Source: Lachnospiraceae bacterium (lineage in GTDB: Bacteria; Bacillota; Clostridia; Lachnospirales; Lachnospiraceae). From it: a stretch of DNA of 47,658 nt. The DNA lies in assembly GCA_024684215.1 (NCBI GenBank), contig JAIKXH010000025.1, forward strand, positions 1 through 47,658, given 5' to 3'. How positions within the stretch are numbered: position 1 is the first letter of the stretch; the number at the start of each line of letters is the position of its first letter. A model generated the notes under the pieces. The model was not told the origin of the DNA, did no database searches, and worked only from the letters and a program-made list of their open reading frames with translations. Positions 1 to 7,197 of this stretch are shown here, one piece after another. A program made the position numbers and the translations under genes.

Positions 1-30
1 GGTTTCGGCGGAGGCCGCAGACCTTTTTAA
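1..30 (+). CDS. 3' end of upstream gene, probably ffh (SRP GTPase)
   Basis: The first 30 bases read in frame 1 as G-F-G-G-G-R-R-P-F followed by TAA. A glycine-rich tail ending in a hydrophobic residue is typical of the C-terminus of Ffh, the signal recognition particle protein. Ffh is the usual gene directly upstream of rpsP in Firmicutes. Only nine codons are visible, so the assignment rests on the tail composition and gene order. Confidence 0.5.
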   Translation, partial: GFGGGRRPF

Positions 31-110
31 TGAGACATTTTCATTTTGCTAAATTTGCGAATGATGATGATATATACAATTCTTTAATTTATTTAATGGA
101 GGAAACAAAA

Positions 111-356
111 ATGTCAGTTAAGATCAGATTAAGAAGAATGGGACAGAAGAAGGCTCCCATCTACAGAGTAATCGTTGCAGATTCTCGTGCACCCAGAGAC
201 GGAAGATTCATCGAGGAGATTGGTACTTACAATCCTTCTACCGATCCTTCATCTTTCAATATCGATGAGGAAGCTGCCAAGAAGTGGCTCGCTAACGGAG
301 CTCAGCCTACCGAGGTTGTTTCTAAGCTCTTTAAGATTGCAGGAATTGAGAAATAA
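111..356 (+). CDS. rpsP: 30S ribosomal protein S16
   Basis: This 81-residue protein is a small-subunit component that binds 16S rRNA during 30S assembly. The sequence begins [19 protein letters not shown] and contains [13 protein letters not shown], both hallmark S16 segments, and the length is normal for the family. An open frame extends upstream to an ATG at 30, but the start is placed at 111 because a GGAGG Shine-Dalgarno lies just before it and the S16 family begins there. The 80-base gap after the preceding stop could hold a promoter, but none is obvious. It leads the rpsP-khpA-rimM-trmD block. Confidence 0.97.
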   Translation: MSVKIRLRRMGQKKAPIYRVIVADSRAPRDGRFIEEIGTYNPSTDPSSFNIDEEAAKKWLANGAQPTEVVSKLFKIAGIEK

Positions 357-392
357 TAATCACATCTAATCTTTTGTCAAAGGAGACTTGCA

Positions 393-623
393 ATGAAAGA
401 ATTAGTAGAAGTTATGGCCAAGGCTCTTGTAGACAATCCTGATAAGGTCGTTGTAACCGAGAAAACCGAAGGTAAAAACATCGTAGTTGAGCTTCGCGTA
501 GACCCTTCAGATATGGGCAAAGTAATCGGTAAGCAGGGTAGAATCGCAAAGTCGATTCGTACCGTTGTAAAGGCTGCTTCAACCAGAGATAATACAAGAG
601 TAGATGTTGAAATAGTGGAATAA
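393..623 (+). CDS. khpA: KH-domain RNA-binding protein KhpA (YlqC family)
   Basis: This small 76-residue single KH-domain protein matches the family encoded between rpsP and rimM in Firmicutes. The KH signature GKQG lies at residues 46-49, inside VIGKQGRIAKSIRTVV. KhpA homologues bind RNA, often with a KhpB/Jag partner, and affect cell-size control in some Gram-positives; that role is known for the family and not shown here. It has a purine-rich Shine-Dalgarno (AAAGGAG) and is separated from rimM by only a few bases, consistent with one transcript. Confidence 0.93.
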   Translation: MKELVEVMAKALVDNPDKVVVTEKTEGKNIVVELRVDPSDMGKVIGKQGRIAKSIRTVVKAASTRDNTRVDVEIVE

Positions 624-630
624 TAAAAAT

Positions 631-1137
631 ATGGAAGACTATTTCAAAATTGGTATAATCACCTCATCTCACGGCGTTCGCGGTGAGATGAAGGTGTATC
701 CTACAACAGATGATGCGAGACGCTTTAAGCGCTTAAAAGAAGTATTTGTTGAGACAAAAGAGGGCTTAAAAACCTTTGAAGTAGAGAGCGCACGCGTTTC
801 TGATAAAGTCCTTTTAAAATTAAAAGGCATCGATACTCCGGAGGAAGTTGTAAAATACCGCCAAAGGGGTATTTTTGTTGACCGCAAAAATGCGGTTAAA
901 CTCTCAAGCGATGAATACTTTATTGCCGATCTTATCGGAATAAAAGTCATCGATGAAAATGAAAATGAGGTCGGAACATTAACGGATGTTATGCCTACAG
1001 GAGCCAATGATGTTTATGTCATTGAAATGACAGACGGCCAAGAACTTTTGCTTCCGGCTATTAAAGAATGCATTCTTGAAGTAAATGTTGAAGAAGGCGT
1101 TATGCGCGTACATATACTCGATGGGTTGCTTGATTGA
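631..1137 (+). CDS. rimM: 16S rRNA processing protein RimM
   Basis: RimM is a 30S maturation factor that binds ribosomal protein S19 and helps shape the 16S 3' domain. The 168-residue protein has the expected two halves. The N-terminal barrel carries GIITSSHGVRGEMKVYP (about residues 7-23). The C-terminal PRC-barrel starts near residue 95 with DEYFIADLIGIKV and includes PTGANDVYVI. The length is normal. The gene starts seven bases after khpA ends and has a weak Shine-Dalgarno, which suggests translational coupling. Confidence 0.96.
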   Translation: MEDYFKIGIITSSHGVRGEMKVYPTTDDARRFKRLKEVFVETKEGLKTFEVESARVSDKVLLKLKGIDTPEEVVKYRQRGIFVDRKNAVKLSSDEYFIADLIGIKVIDENENEVGTLTDVMPTGANDVYVIEMTDGQELLLPAIKECILEVNVEEGVMRVHILDGLLD

Positions 1138-1154
1138 TTATTGAGGGATGAGTC

Positions 1155-2198
1155 TTGAATAATACTGTAAACAGAAATATTTCCTTTGATATACTTAGAA
1201 TAATTTCCGCTTTGAGCATTGTTGTGATGCATATTACTTCCGGAAATCTGTATTCTTTGGAAATGGGGTCGGCTGCATGGAGACTGTCGGCTCTTATAAA
1301 TTCTGTATCTCACTTTGGAGTACCGGTTTTTGTAATGATCAGCGGTGCTCTTTTTCTTGCTCCGGACAGAGAAATCAACATAAAAAAGCTATGGCTTCAC
1401 AATATTCTCAGACTTTTTTGTGCCTATTTGATATGGAGTATTATATACGGAAGCCTTGATTATCTTACTTATAGGAACGGTTTTAGGGGATATTTATGGT
1501 GTGCCGTGGTAGCAAGACCCCATTTATGGTTCTTGCTGATGCTTATAGGCATCTATATTATAAGTCCCATACTTATCAGGTGGGTCAGAGCAGCCTCTGA
1601 AAAAGAAGTGAGATATTTTATTATTATATTTGTTATATTTCAGATTTTTTGTGAGACATTAAAAATATATATTCCAGCAGATATAGTTCAGACCGTTATT
1701 GATCTTAGAAATATTGAACTTGTATGTTCTTATGTGGGATATTTTGTAATAGGGTACTATATAGTTCATGTGGGACTTAAAAAAGTATTCAGATATGCTT
1801 TGTATTTACTTGGGCTTTTGGGAATTCTATCAAGTATTTTTATGCTTACATTTATCTCAATAAAAAGGGGAGTCCCGGTTTCTGAGATTGTAGATTCTTA
1901 TTCAAGTTTTACTTTCTTTTATTCAACAGCTTTATTTACATTTGTATATAAAGTTTTTGAAGGAAAAGAGATAAAGCCCATTGTAAAAAAGATTGTTTCA
2001 GGCATCGGAATCGATACTTTTGGACTATATTTGTCACATATACTTATTATTGAAAATTTTAGTGCTTTATCAAAATTGCATGACAGCATGATGCTTGTTC
2101 CCGGTATTATTTTCTATGCAATCGCAATTTTTACGGTTGGAATACTTGGAAGCGCTTTGATAAGACGTATTCCTTTCATAGGAAGATATATTTGCTAG
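1155..2198 (+). CDS. Membrane acyltransferase, acyltransferase-3 family
   Basis: This 347-residue multi-pass membrane protein belongs to the acyltransferase-3 (WecH/OafA-type) family, which O-acetylates or O-succinylates sugars of surface polymers. Diagnostic features are the N-terminal ISFDILRIISALSIVVMH with the conserved Arg and His, the segment PVFVMISGALFL, and HLWFLLMLIGIYIISPIL. About ten hydrophobic segments are visible. The start is a TTG at 1155, seven bases after GAGGG; an ATG at 1148 in another frame stops after four codons. The gene is lodged between rimM and trmD, which are normally adjacent, so it looks like an insertion into the operon. The substrate cannot be read from the sequence. 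Confidence 0.85.
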   Translation: MNNTVNRNISFDILRIISALSIVVMHITSGNLYSLEMGSAAWRLSALINSVSHFGVPVFVMISGALFLAPDREINIKKLWLHNILRLFCAYLIWSIIYGSLDYLTYRNGFRGYLWCAVVARPHLWFLLMLIGIYIISPILIRWVRAASEKEVRYFIIIFVIFQIFCETLKIYIPADIVQTVIDLRNIELVCSYVGYFVIGYYIVHVGLKKVFRYALYLLGLLGILSSIFMLTFISIKRGVPVSEIVDSYSSFTFFYSTALFTFVYKVFEGKEIKPIVKKIVSGIGIDTFGLYLSHILIIENFSALSKLHDSMMLVPGIIFYAIAIFTVGILGSALIRRIPFIGRYIC

Positions 2199-2214
2199 TT
2201 GTTTGGTGGACTTA

Positions 2215-3579
2215 ATGAAAATAGATGTTTTAACTTTATTCCCTGAATTTATGGACAGGGGATTACATACAAGTATTTTGGGAAGAGCCTGTAATAATGG
2301 GCTTTTGGATGTAAACATTGTAAATATAAGAGACTTTTCTGATGATAAAAACGGCAGAGTAGATGATTATACTTACGGCGGCGGTGCGGGTATGCTCATG
2401 CAGCCTCAGCCAGTTTATGATGCTTATATGTCTTTAAAGAAAGATAAGAAATGCCGCACGATATATGTAACTCCGCAGGGTAAACCGTTTACTCAAAAGG
2501 ATGCGGTTTCTTTATCAAAAGAAGAGGAACTTGTGTTTTTATGCGGACACTACGAGGGTATTGACGAGAGAGTTTTAGATGAAATAGTAACCGATAGATT
2601 CTCCATCGGTGATTATGTATTAACCGGCGGTGAGCTCCCTGCCCTTGTTATGATAGATGCTGTATCGAGACTTGTTCCCGGTGTTTTGGGGAATGATACC
2701 TCTGCGGAAATAGAGTCTTTTTACGGGGACCTTCTTGAATATCCGCAGTATACAAGACCTGAAGTATGGAGGGATAAAAAAGTACCTGAGGTGCTCCTTA
2801 CAGGCAATCCGAAATCGGTGGCGGAATACAGAAAAGCTAAAGCAGAGGAACTTACTAAAAAAGTAAGACCCGATCTTTACGAAAAATATGAGCTTAGAAA
2901 CAAAGAAATTGACAGGCTCTTAAAGGATAAAAGAAATAATATCCAGATTTTGGAATCTTTAAGACGCGGTACCGGCGAGATTATTCATACAGATCCGCTT
3001 GTTGTATACATGGCATGTGACGATCTGGTTATGGTAGACATAGATGCTGTAATGGATGTGGATGAGTTTATGGCCCTGCTTCCCGACAATATTCACAGTA
3101 TTGTTGTATCGAAGGAATTTGGAGCTGTTCTCAGAAATGTCCCCGGAATGATGTATTCCTGCGATGTTTATAATTATGTGTATACCGAAAATGTACACAG
3201 AAAGATTAAGAATAAAGACATCAGAAAGCTTGATGAGAGCTTTGCCGATTATGTTGGCAATAAATACGCGCTTGGCGGATATGATTATGCCGTTGAAAGA
3301 TTAAAGGCCGGTGTGGTATACGGTATTTTTGTTGACGATGAAATTGCCGGATTTGTCGGAACTCACGGTGAAGGCAGTATAGGAATGCTTTATGTCGATG
3401 GTAAATACAGGCGCAGAGGTCTTGCGGCCGATTTGGAAGGATTTATGTTTAACAGGGACCTTGAGGCGGGAAGAACTCCCTACGGTCAGGTCGTTCTCGG
3501 AAATGAAGCGTCTATGAAATTGCAAGACAAGATGGGCGTTTACGGCGGAGATAAGGTATTAACCTGGCTTCATATGTAG
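2215..3579 (+). CDS. trmD: tRNA (guanine37-N1)-methyltransferase TrmD fused to a C-terminal GNAT-like acyltransferase domain
   Basis: Residues 1 to about 240 are a complete TrmD, the SPOUT enzyme that makes m1G37 in tRNAs reading CNN and some other codons. They contain MKIDVLTLFPEF, YGGGAGMLMQ (54-63), CGHYEGIDERV (110-120) and the knot segment IGDYVLTGGELPALVMIDAV (131-150). An ordinary TrmD ends there. This protein continues for about 212 residues without a stop. The extra part resembles FR47/GNAT acyltransferases: VVYGIFVDDEIAGFVGTH, then an acetyl-CoA loop YRRRGLA (398-404) and GNEASMKLQDKMGV (429-442). The start is the ATG at 2215, preceded by GGTGGA, and not the TTG twelve bases upstream. 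The substrate of the second domain is unknown. Confidence 0.93.
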   Translation: MKIDVLTLFPEFMDRGLHTSILGRACNNGLLDVNIVNIRDFSDDKNGRVDDYTYGGGAGMLMQPQPVYDAYMSLKKDKKCRTIYVTPQGKPFTQKDAVSLSKEEELVFLCGHYEGIDERVLDEIVTDRFSIGDYVLTGGELPALVMIDAVSRLVPGVLGNDTSAEIESFYGDLLEYPQYTRPEVWRDKKVPEVLLTGNPKSVAEYRKAKAEELTKKVRPDLYEKYELRNKEIDRLLKDKRNNIQILESLRRGTGEIIHTDPLVVYMACDDLVMVDIDAVMDVDEFMALLPDNIHSIVVSKEFGAVLRNVPGMMYSCDVYNYVYTENVHRKIKNKDIRKLDESFADYVGNKYALGGYDYAVERLKAGVVYGIFVDDEIAGFVGTHGEGSIGMLYVDGKYRRRGLAADLEGFMFNRDLEAGRTPYGQVVLGNEASMKLQDKMGVYGGDKVLTWLHM

Positions 3580-3681
3580 ATTTTTATATAATTTTAGATT
3601 AAACAGGATTTTTTAAATTCAAAACGGTTATATTTATAAACTATAAGATATAATATTTTTGAATTAAAAACGATAAAATAC

Positions 3682-3710
3682 TTGCATTTTTATATGCTTT
3701 GTAGTAAATT
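3682..3710 (+). promoter_or_regulatory. Candidate sigma-A promoter for rplS
   Basis: A -35 box TTGCAT (3682-3687) and a -10 box TAAATT (3705-3710) are 17 bases apart in the AT-rich gap between trmD and rplS. Transcription would begin near 3717, giving rplS its own promoter in addition to any read-through. This is a pattern match only. Confidence 0.55.
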
Positions 3711-3720
3711 ATTAACGTTG

Positions 3721-3788
3721 TGTTGACAAAGATGGTCCTCTGCTACCGGACAGGTATTAAGAACATCCATTGTAGGAAGGAGCTTAAA
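3721..3788 (+). promoter_or_regulatory. Candidate ribosomal protein L19 leader
   Basis: The 5' untranslated region of rplS holds a short hairpin in which GTCC (3735-3738) pairs with GGAC (3748-3751) around a nine-base loop. A conserved-looking single-stranded stretch, TTAAGAACATCCATT, and the Shine-Dalgarno GGAAGGAG follow. Its position, size and layout fit the known L19 autoregulatory leader of Firmicutes, in which excess L19 represses its own mRNA. The assignment is by memory of the motif and not by a covariance search. Confidence 0.5.
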
Positions 3789-4136
3789 ATGAGCGACATT
3801 ATTAAAGAAATCGAAGCAGAGCAGTTAAAGGCTCAGATCGACGATTTTGCAGTTGGTGATACTGTTAGAGTACACGGCAAGATCAAAGAGGGAAACCGCG
3901 AAAGAATCCAGATTTTCGAGGGAACCGTTATTAAGCGTCAGGGCGGAAGCAACAGAGAGACCTTTACCGTAAGAAAGTCTTCTAACGGTGTAGGCGTTGA
4001 AAAGACTTGGCCCCTTCATTCTCCTAATGTAGAGAAGATTGAAGTTGTTAGAAAGGGTAAAGTTAGACGCGCTAAGCTTAATTACCTTCGTGACCGCATT
4101 GGTAAGAAGGCAAAGGTTAAGGAAATCGTTAAATAA
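3789..4136 (+). CDS. rplS: 50S ribosomal protein L19
   Basis: L19 sits at the 30S-50S interface of the ribosome. The 115-residue protein has the family hallmarks [31 protein letters not shown] and the C-terminal [20 protein letters not shown]. The start at 3789 follows a strong GGAAGGAG and gives the normal length; an open frame reaching further upstream runs through the leader hairpin and is not coding. The gene is followed directly by a strong terminator, so it closes the rpsP block. Confidence 0.97.
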   Translation: MSDIIKEIEAEQLKAQIDDFAVGDTVRVHGKIKEGNRERIQIFEGTVIKRQGGSNRETFTVRKSSNGVGVEKTWPLHSPNVEKIEVVRKGKVRRAKLNYLRDRIGKKAKVKEIVK

Positions 4137-4157
4137 CTCTTTTCTTTTGAACTCTTA

Positions 4158-4190
4158 GACAATCCTTCGTTTGAAGGGTTGTCTTTTTTT
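4158..4190 (+). terminator. Rho-independent terminator after rplS
   Basis: An 11-bp stem, GACAATCCTTC paired with GAAGGGTTGTC (one G-T pair), is closed by a four-base loop and followed by seven T residues. It begins 21 bases after the rplS stop and ends transcription of the ribosomal block. Confidence 0.92.
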
Positions 4191-4217
4191 GTATATAAGC
4201 ACGGTTTATGGTATAAT
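4189..4217 (+). promoter_or_regulatory. Candidate sigma-A promoter for the lepB-rbgA operon
   Basis: A -35 TTGTAT (4189-4194) and a perfect -10 TATAAT (4212-4217) are 17 bases apart, and TG at 4209-4210 makes an extended -10. The -35 box overlaps the T-run of the preceding terminator. Transcription would start near 4224, about 85 bases before the first lepB. Confidence 0.72.
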
Positions 4218-4310
4218 AAATCAGTATGCGATTGTATGTGTAAGGTGATTATTAGCATATAGTTTTAATTATTGCATAGATTTTTATAAGCATAATTTTG
4301 TGGGGAAGAA

Positions 4311-4892
4311 ATGGCTAAACGTACGGGCGGTTTGTCCTTTTATAAACGTAAAAAGAAAATCAGCTATAAGATGGTTCATGAAGTAATAAGCTGGATTCTA
4401 AGTGTATTTATTACAATCTTTCTTGGTACTGCGCTTGTTATGTTATTTGGTATGAAAATTTCTGTTGTGGGCGTATCGATGGAACCGATTATCGAAGCTG
4501 AACAGAGCGTTCTTATAGACAGATTTTCATATGTTTTGGGAAAGCCAAAAACAGGCCATGTAGTTATTTTTTTTCCTAACGGCAATGAGAACTCATATTA
4601 TTACACAAAAAGAGTTGTGGCTGTACCCGGAGACAGGGTTAAAATCCAAAACGGCAGGCTTTATATTAATGATGAACCAAGCGAAGTTTGTACTGCATAT
4701 ATATCCGAGCCGGGTATTGCTGAAAATGAAATAACGCTTGGTATTAACGAATACTTTTTGATTGGAGATAATCCTTCGGAAAGTGAGGACTCCAGGTCCT
4801 CGGGAATTGGTCCTGTCCCGTTATCCGATATAAAGGGACATGTTTGGTTTAAAATGCCGCAGGGCGGCAGGAAAATGGGGTTTGTCAGATGA
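4311..4892 (+). CDS. lepB: Type I signal peptidase (first copy)
   Basis: This is a membrane serine protease of family S26 that removes signal peptides from exported proteins on the outer face of the membrane. The 193-residue protein has one N-terminal membrane segment (about residues 26-48), the nucleophile Ser56 in GVSMEP, the general-base Lys100 in YTKRVVAVPGD, and the closing box GDNPSESEDSR. This is the usual short Gram-positive form. It starts after GGGGAAGA and its stop overlaps the start of rbgA by four bases. A second lepB follows rbgA; the two proteins are clearly different, so this is not a recent duplication. Confidence 0.95.
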   Translation: MAKRTGGLSFYKRKKKISYKMVHEVISWILSVFITIFLGTALVMLFGMKISVVGVSMEPIIEAEQSVLIDRFSYVLGKPKTGHVVIFFPNGNENSYYYTKRVVAVPGDRVKIQNGRLYINDEPSEVCTAYISEPGIAENEITLGINEYFLIGDNPSESEDSRSSGIGPVPLSDIKGHVWFKMPQGGRKMGFVR

Positions 4893-5749
4893 ATTACGAA
4901 TGGTATCCCGGTCATATGACGAAGGCTATTCGCATGATGAAGGAAGAAATTTCACTTGTTGATTTGATTATAGAGCTGCTGGACGCCAGAGCTCCGCTTT
5001 CTTCGCGAAATCCTGATATTGATGATCTTGGAAAAAATAAATTCAGACTTGTGATTTTAAATAAATCAGATCTTGCGGATAAAAACGTAACCGATAAATG
5101 GAAAGATTATTTTAAAGAAAAGGGTATCGCTGTTATCACCATGGATGCAAGAAACAGAGGAAGTGTCAGAGTAGTCGATTCCACTGTAAAAGAGGTTTGC
5201 AAGGAAAAAATAGAACGTGACAGAAAGCGCGGTATTAAAAACAGGCCTGTAAGAGCGATGGTTTGCGGTATACCAAATGTCGGTAAGTCCACTTTTATCA
5301 ATTCTTTTGTAGGAAAAAGCATGGCTAAAACCGGAAATAAACCCGGCGTGACGAAGGGCAAGCAATGGATCAGACTCAGCGATTCAATTGAACTTTTGGA
5401 TACTCCGGGAATCTTATGGCCGAAGATAGGTGATGAGCAGGTTGGCATGAGACTTGCCACATTAGGCACTATCAATGATAATATTTTAGATACTCAGGAA
5501 CTTGCCGTTAAGCTTATTGATTATTTAAAGGAAAGCTACCCCGGAGTGTTGGCGGAAAGGTTTTCGCTTTCTGAGTCCGATGGCAGTATCAAGATTCTTG
5601 AAAATATTGCTTTAAACAGAAAAGCATTAAAAAAAGGAGAGGAACCTGACTACGAAAAGGGTGCATCTTATCTTATAGATGATTTCAGATGCGGCAGACT
5701 GGGCCATATTTCGCTAGAGGGACCAATTTCAGAAGATGGAAAAGAGTAA
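4889..5749 (+). CDS. rbgA: Ribosome biogenesis GTPase RbgA (YlqF)
   Basis: RbgA is a circularly permuted GTPase needed for late 50S subunit assembly. The 286-residue protein shows the permuted motif order: G4 NKSD at residues 58-61, then G1 GIPNVGKST at 127-135, then G3 DTPG at 171-174. It opens with the family signature YEWYPGHMTKA, and a helical C-terminal RNA-binding region follows the GTPase core. The start overlaps the lepB stop (ATGA) and the end overlaps the second lepB by 14 bases, so the three genes are translationally coupled. Confidence 0.96.
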   Translation: MNYEWYPGHMTKAIRMMKEEISLVDLIIELLDARAPLSSRNPDIDDLGKNKFRLVILNKSDLADKNVTDKWKDYFKEKGIAVITMDARNRGSVRVVDSTVKEVCKEKIERDRKRGIKNRPVRAMVCGIPNVGKSTFINSFVGKSMAKTGNKPGVTKGKQWIRLSDSIELLDTPGILWPKIGDEQVGMRLATLGTINDNILDTQELAVKLIDYLKESYPGVLAERFSLSESDGSIKILENIALNRKALKKGEEPDYEKGASYLIDDFRCGRLGHISLEGPISEDGKE

Positions 5750-6311
5750 AAAGAAATATAAAGACGTATTAAAGGAGCTGTTTTCACTAGCGATACACCT
5801 TCTTATAGCACTGGGAATTACTGTTTTATTTATCACTTTTATAGCACAAAAGACGGTTGTTCACCAGACTTCAATGTATCCCACACTTGAAAACGGCGAC
5901 CATTTGATTGTTGATAAAATCACTTACAGATTTTCAGATCCAAAAAGATTTGATATAGTGATTTTCCCATACAAATATGCGGAGAAGAAAAACACATATT
6001 ATATCAAGCGCGTTATCGGGTTACCCGGAGAAACCGTCAGAATTGATGAAGAGGGGAATATTTATATCAACGACAAAATACTTGTTGAAAGCTACGGATA
6101 CGAGACAATAGATGCCTCCAATTCAATGTGGAGCAGGGGAAAAGGCGAAGGAATTACGCTTGGAGAAGAAGAATATTTTGTTATGGGTGATAACCGAAAT
6201 AATTCAGTTGATTCCAGGTTTGATATTATCGGTAATGTAACAAGAGACGAGATCGTGGGAAGAGCCGTTTTCAGGATTTTCCCCTTTAAGGATTTCGGAC
6301 CGGTTAAATAA
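5736..6311 (+). CDS. lepB: Type I signal peptidase (second copy)
   Basis: This second S26 signal peptidase has 191 residues. It has an N-terminal membrane segment at about residues 17-38, nucleophile Ser46 in QTSMYPT, catalytic Lys91 in YYIKRVIGLPGE, and the signature GDNRNNSVDSRF near the C-terminus. All catalytic elements are present, so it should be active. Its start lies inside the last 14 bases of rbgA, with AGAGGG upstream. Having two LepB copies is common in Gram-positives and may reflect different substrate sets or redundancy. Confidence 0.95.
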   Translation: MEKSKKKYKDVLKELFSLAIHLLIALGITVLFITFIAQKTVVHQTSMYPTLENGDHLIVDKITYRFSDPKRFDIVIFPYKYAEKKNTYYIKRVIGLPGETVRIDEEGNIYINDKILVESYGYETIDASNSMWSRGKGEGITLGEEEYFVMGDNRNNSVDSRFDIIGNVTRDEIVGRAVFRIFPFKDFGPVK

Positions 6312-6349
6312 TTATTGTTTAATACAGTTTAGTGTTTTAGTGGAGTCAT

Positions 6350-7108
6350 ATGAAAAGCATATCTGAAATAAATGCAGAATTTAAAGCCTGTGATATAAAT
6401 GAACTTAAGTCTTTTATAGATGAATATGTATCCGATGAGCGCGGCGGAGTAAAAAAAATAATTAATTCTGCCGAAAAGAAAATTGAAGCCCTTGAGAACG
6501 AAAAAAAGCGAATCTATGCTTTATCTGAATTTGAAAGAAAATACAATGACTACGGACTTATCTGCGGCATAGACGAAGTCGGAAGAGGACCGCTCGCCGG
6601 ACCTGTAGTTGCCGGGGCGGTAATACTTCCAAAAGACTGTGATATTTTGTATATCAATGACTCAAAAAAACTTTCTGAAAAGATGAGAGAAGCTCTTTAT
6701 GATGAGATAGAGAAAAAAGCCGTTGCTTGCAGCGTAGGATATGCATCGCCTGAAAGAATTGATGAGATCAATATTTTACAGGCTACATATGAGGCAATGC
6801 GTGAAGCAATTGCAGGACTTTCAGTCTCGCCGGATTTATTATTAAACGATGCGGTTACAATTCCGATGGTTAGTATTAAACAGGTGCCGATTATTAAAGG
6901 TGACGCAAAAAGTATATCCATTGGTGCTGCCAGCATTTATGCCAAGGTCACCAGGGACAGGCTGATGTACGAATATGATAAAAAATATCCTGAATACGGC
7001 TTTGCAAAGCATGTCGGATACGGGACAAAGGAACATATAGATGCCCTTAAAAAATTCGGGCCCTGCCCGATACACAGACGCACATTTATAAAGAATTTTT
7101 GCGACTGA
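6350..7108 (+). CDS. rnhB: Ribonuclease HII
   Basis: RNase HII cleaves RNA in RNA-DNA hybrids and removes single ribonucleotides from DNA. The 252-residue protein has a helical N-terminal extension of about 70 residues, as in Bacillus RnhB. The catalytic core starts at GIDEVGRGPLAGPVVAGAV, with the metal-binding pair Asp75-Glu76. Later motifs INDSKKLSEKMRE and GDAKSISIGAASIYAKVTRD are also intact. A TGGAG Shine-Dalgarno precedes the ATG. The rbgA-rnhB-ylqG-ylqH order matches that of Bacillus subtilis. Confidence 0.96.
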   Translation: MKSISEINAEFKACDINELKSFIDEYVSDERGGVKKIINSAEKKIEALENEKKRIYALSEFERKYNDYGLICGIDEVGRGPLAGPVVAGAVILPKDCDILYINDSKKLSEKMREALYDEIEKKAVACSVGYASPERIDEINILQATYEAMREAIAGLSVSPDLLLNDAVTIPMVSIKQVPIIKGDAKSISIGAASIYAKVTRDRLMYEYDKKYPEYGFAKHVGYGTKEHIDALKKFGPCPIHRRTFIKNFCD

Positions 7109-7197
7109 TAAGTGATTAAAATATTTACTTATAAAAAGATTTCCTGTGGCTGATTATTTAATAAAAATTTGCTGTTTACATATTTTGTGGCCAATAA

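Noticed and set aside
30-110. Upstream ATG at 30 as the start of S16.
   Set aside because: The extra 27 residues do not belong to the S16 family, and a GGAGG lies directly before the ATG at 111.
1148-1162. ATG at 1148 as the acyltransferase start.
   Set aside because: It is in another frame and reaches a stop after four codons.
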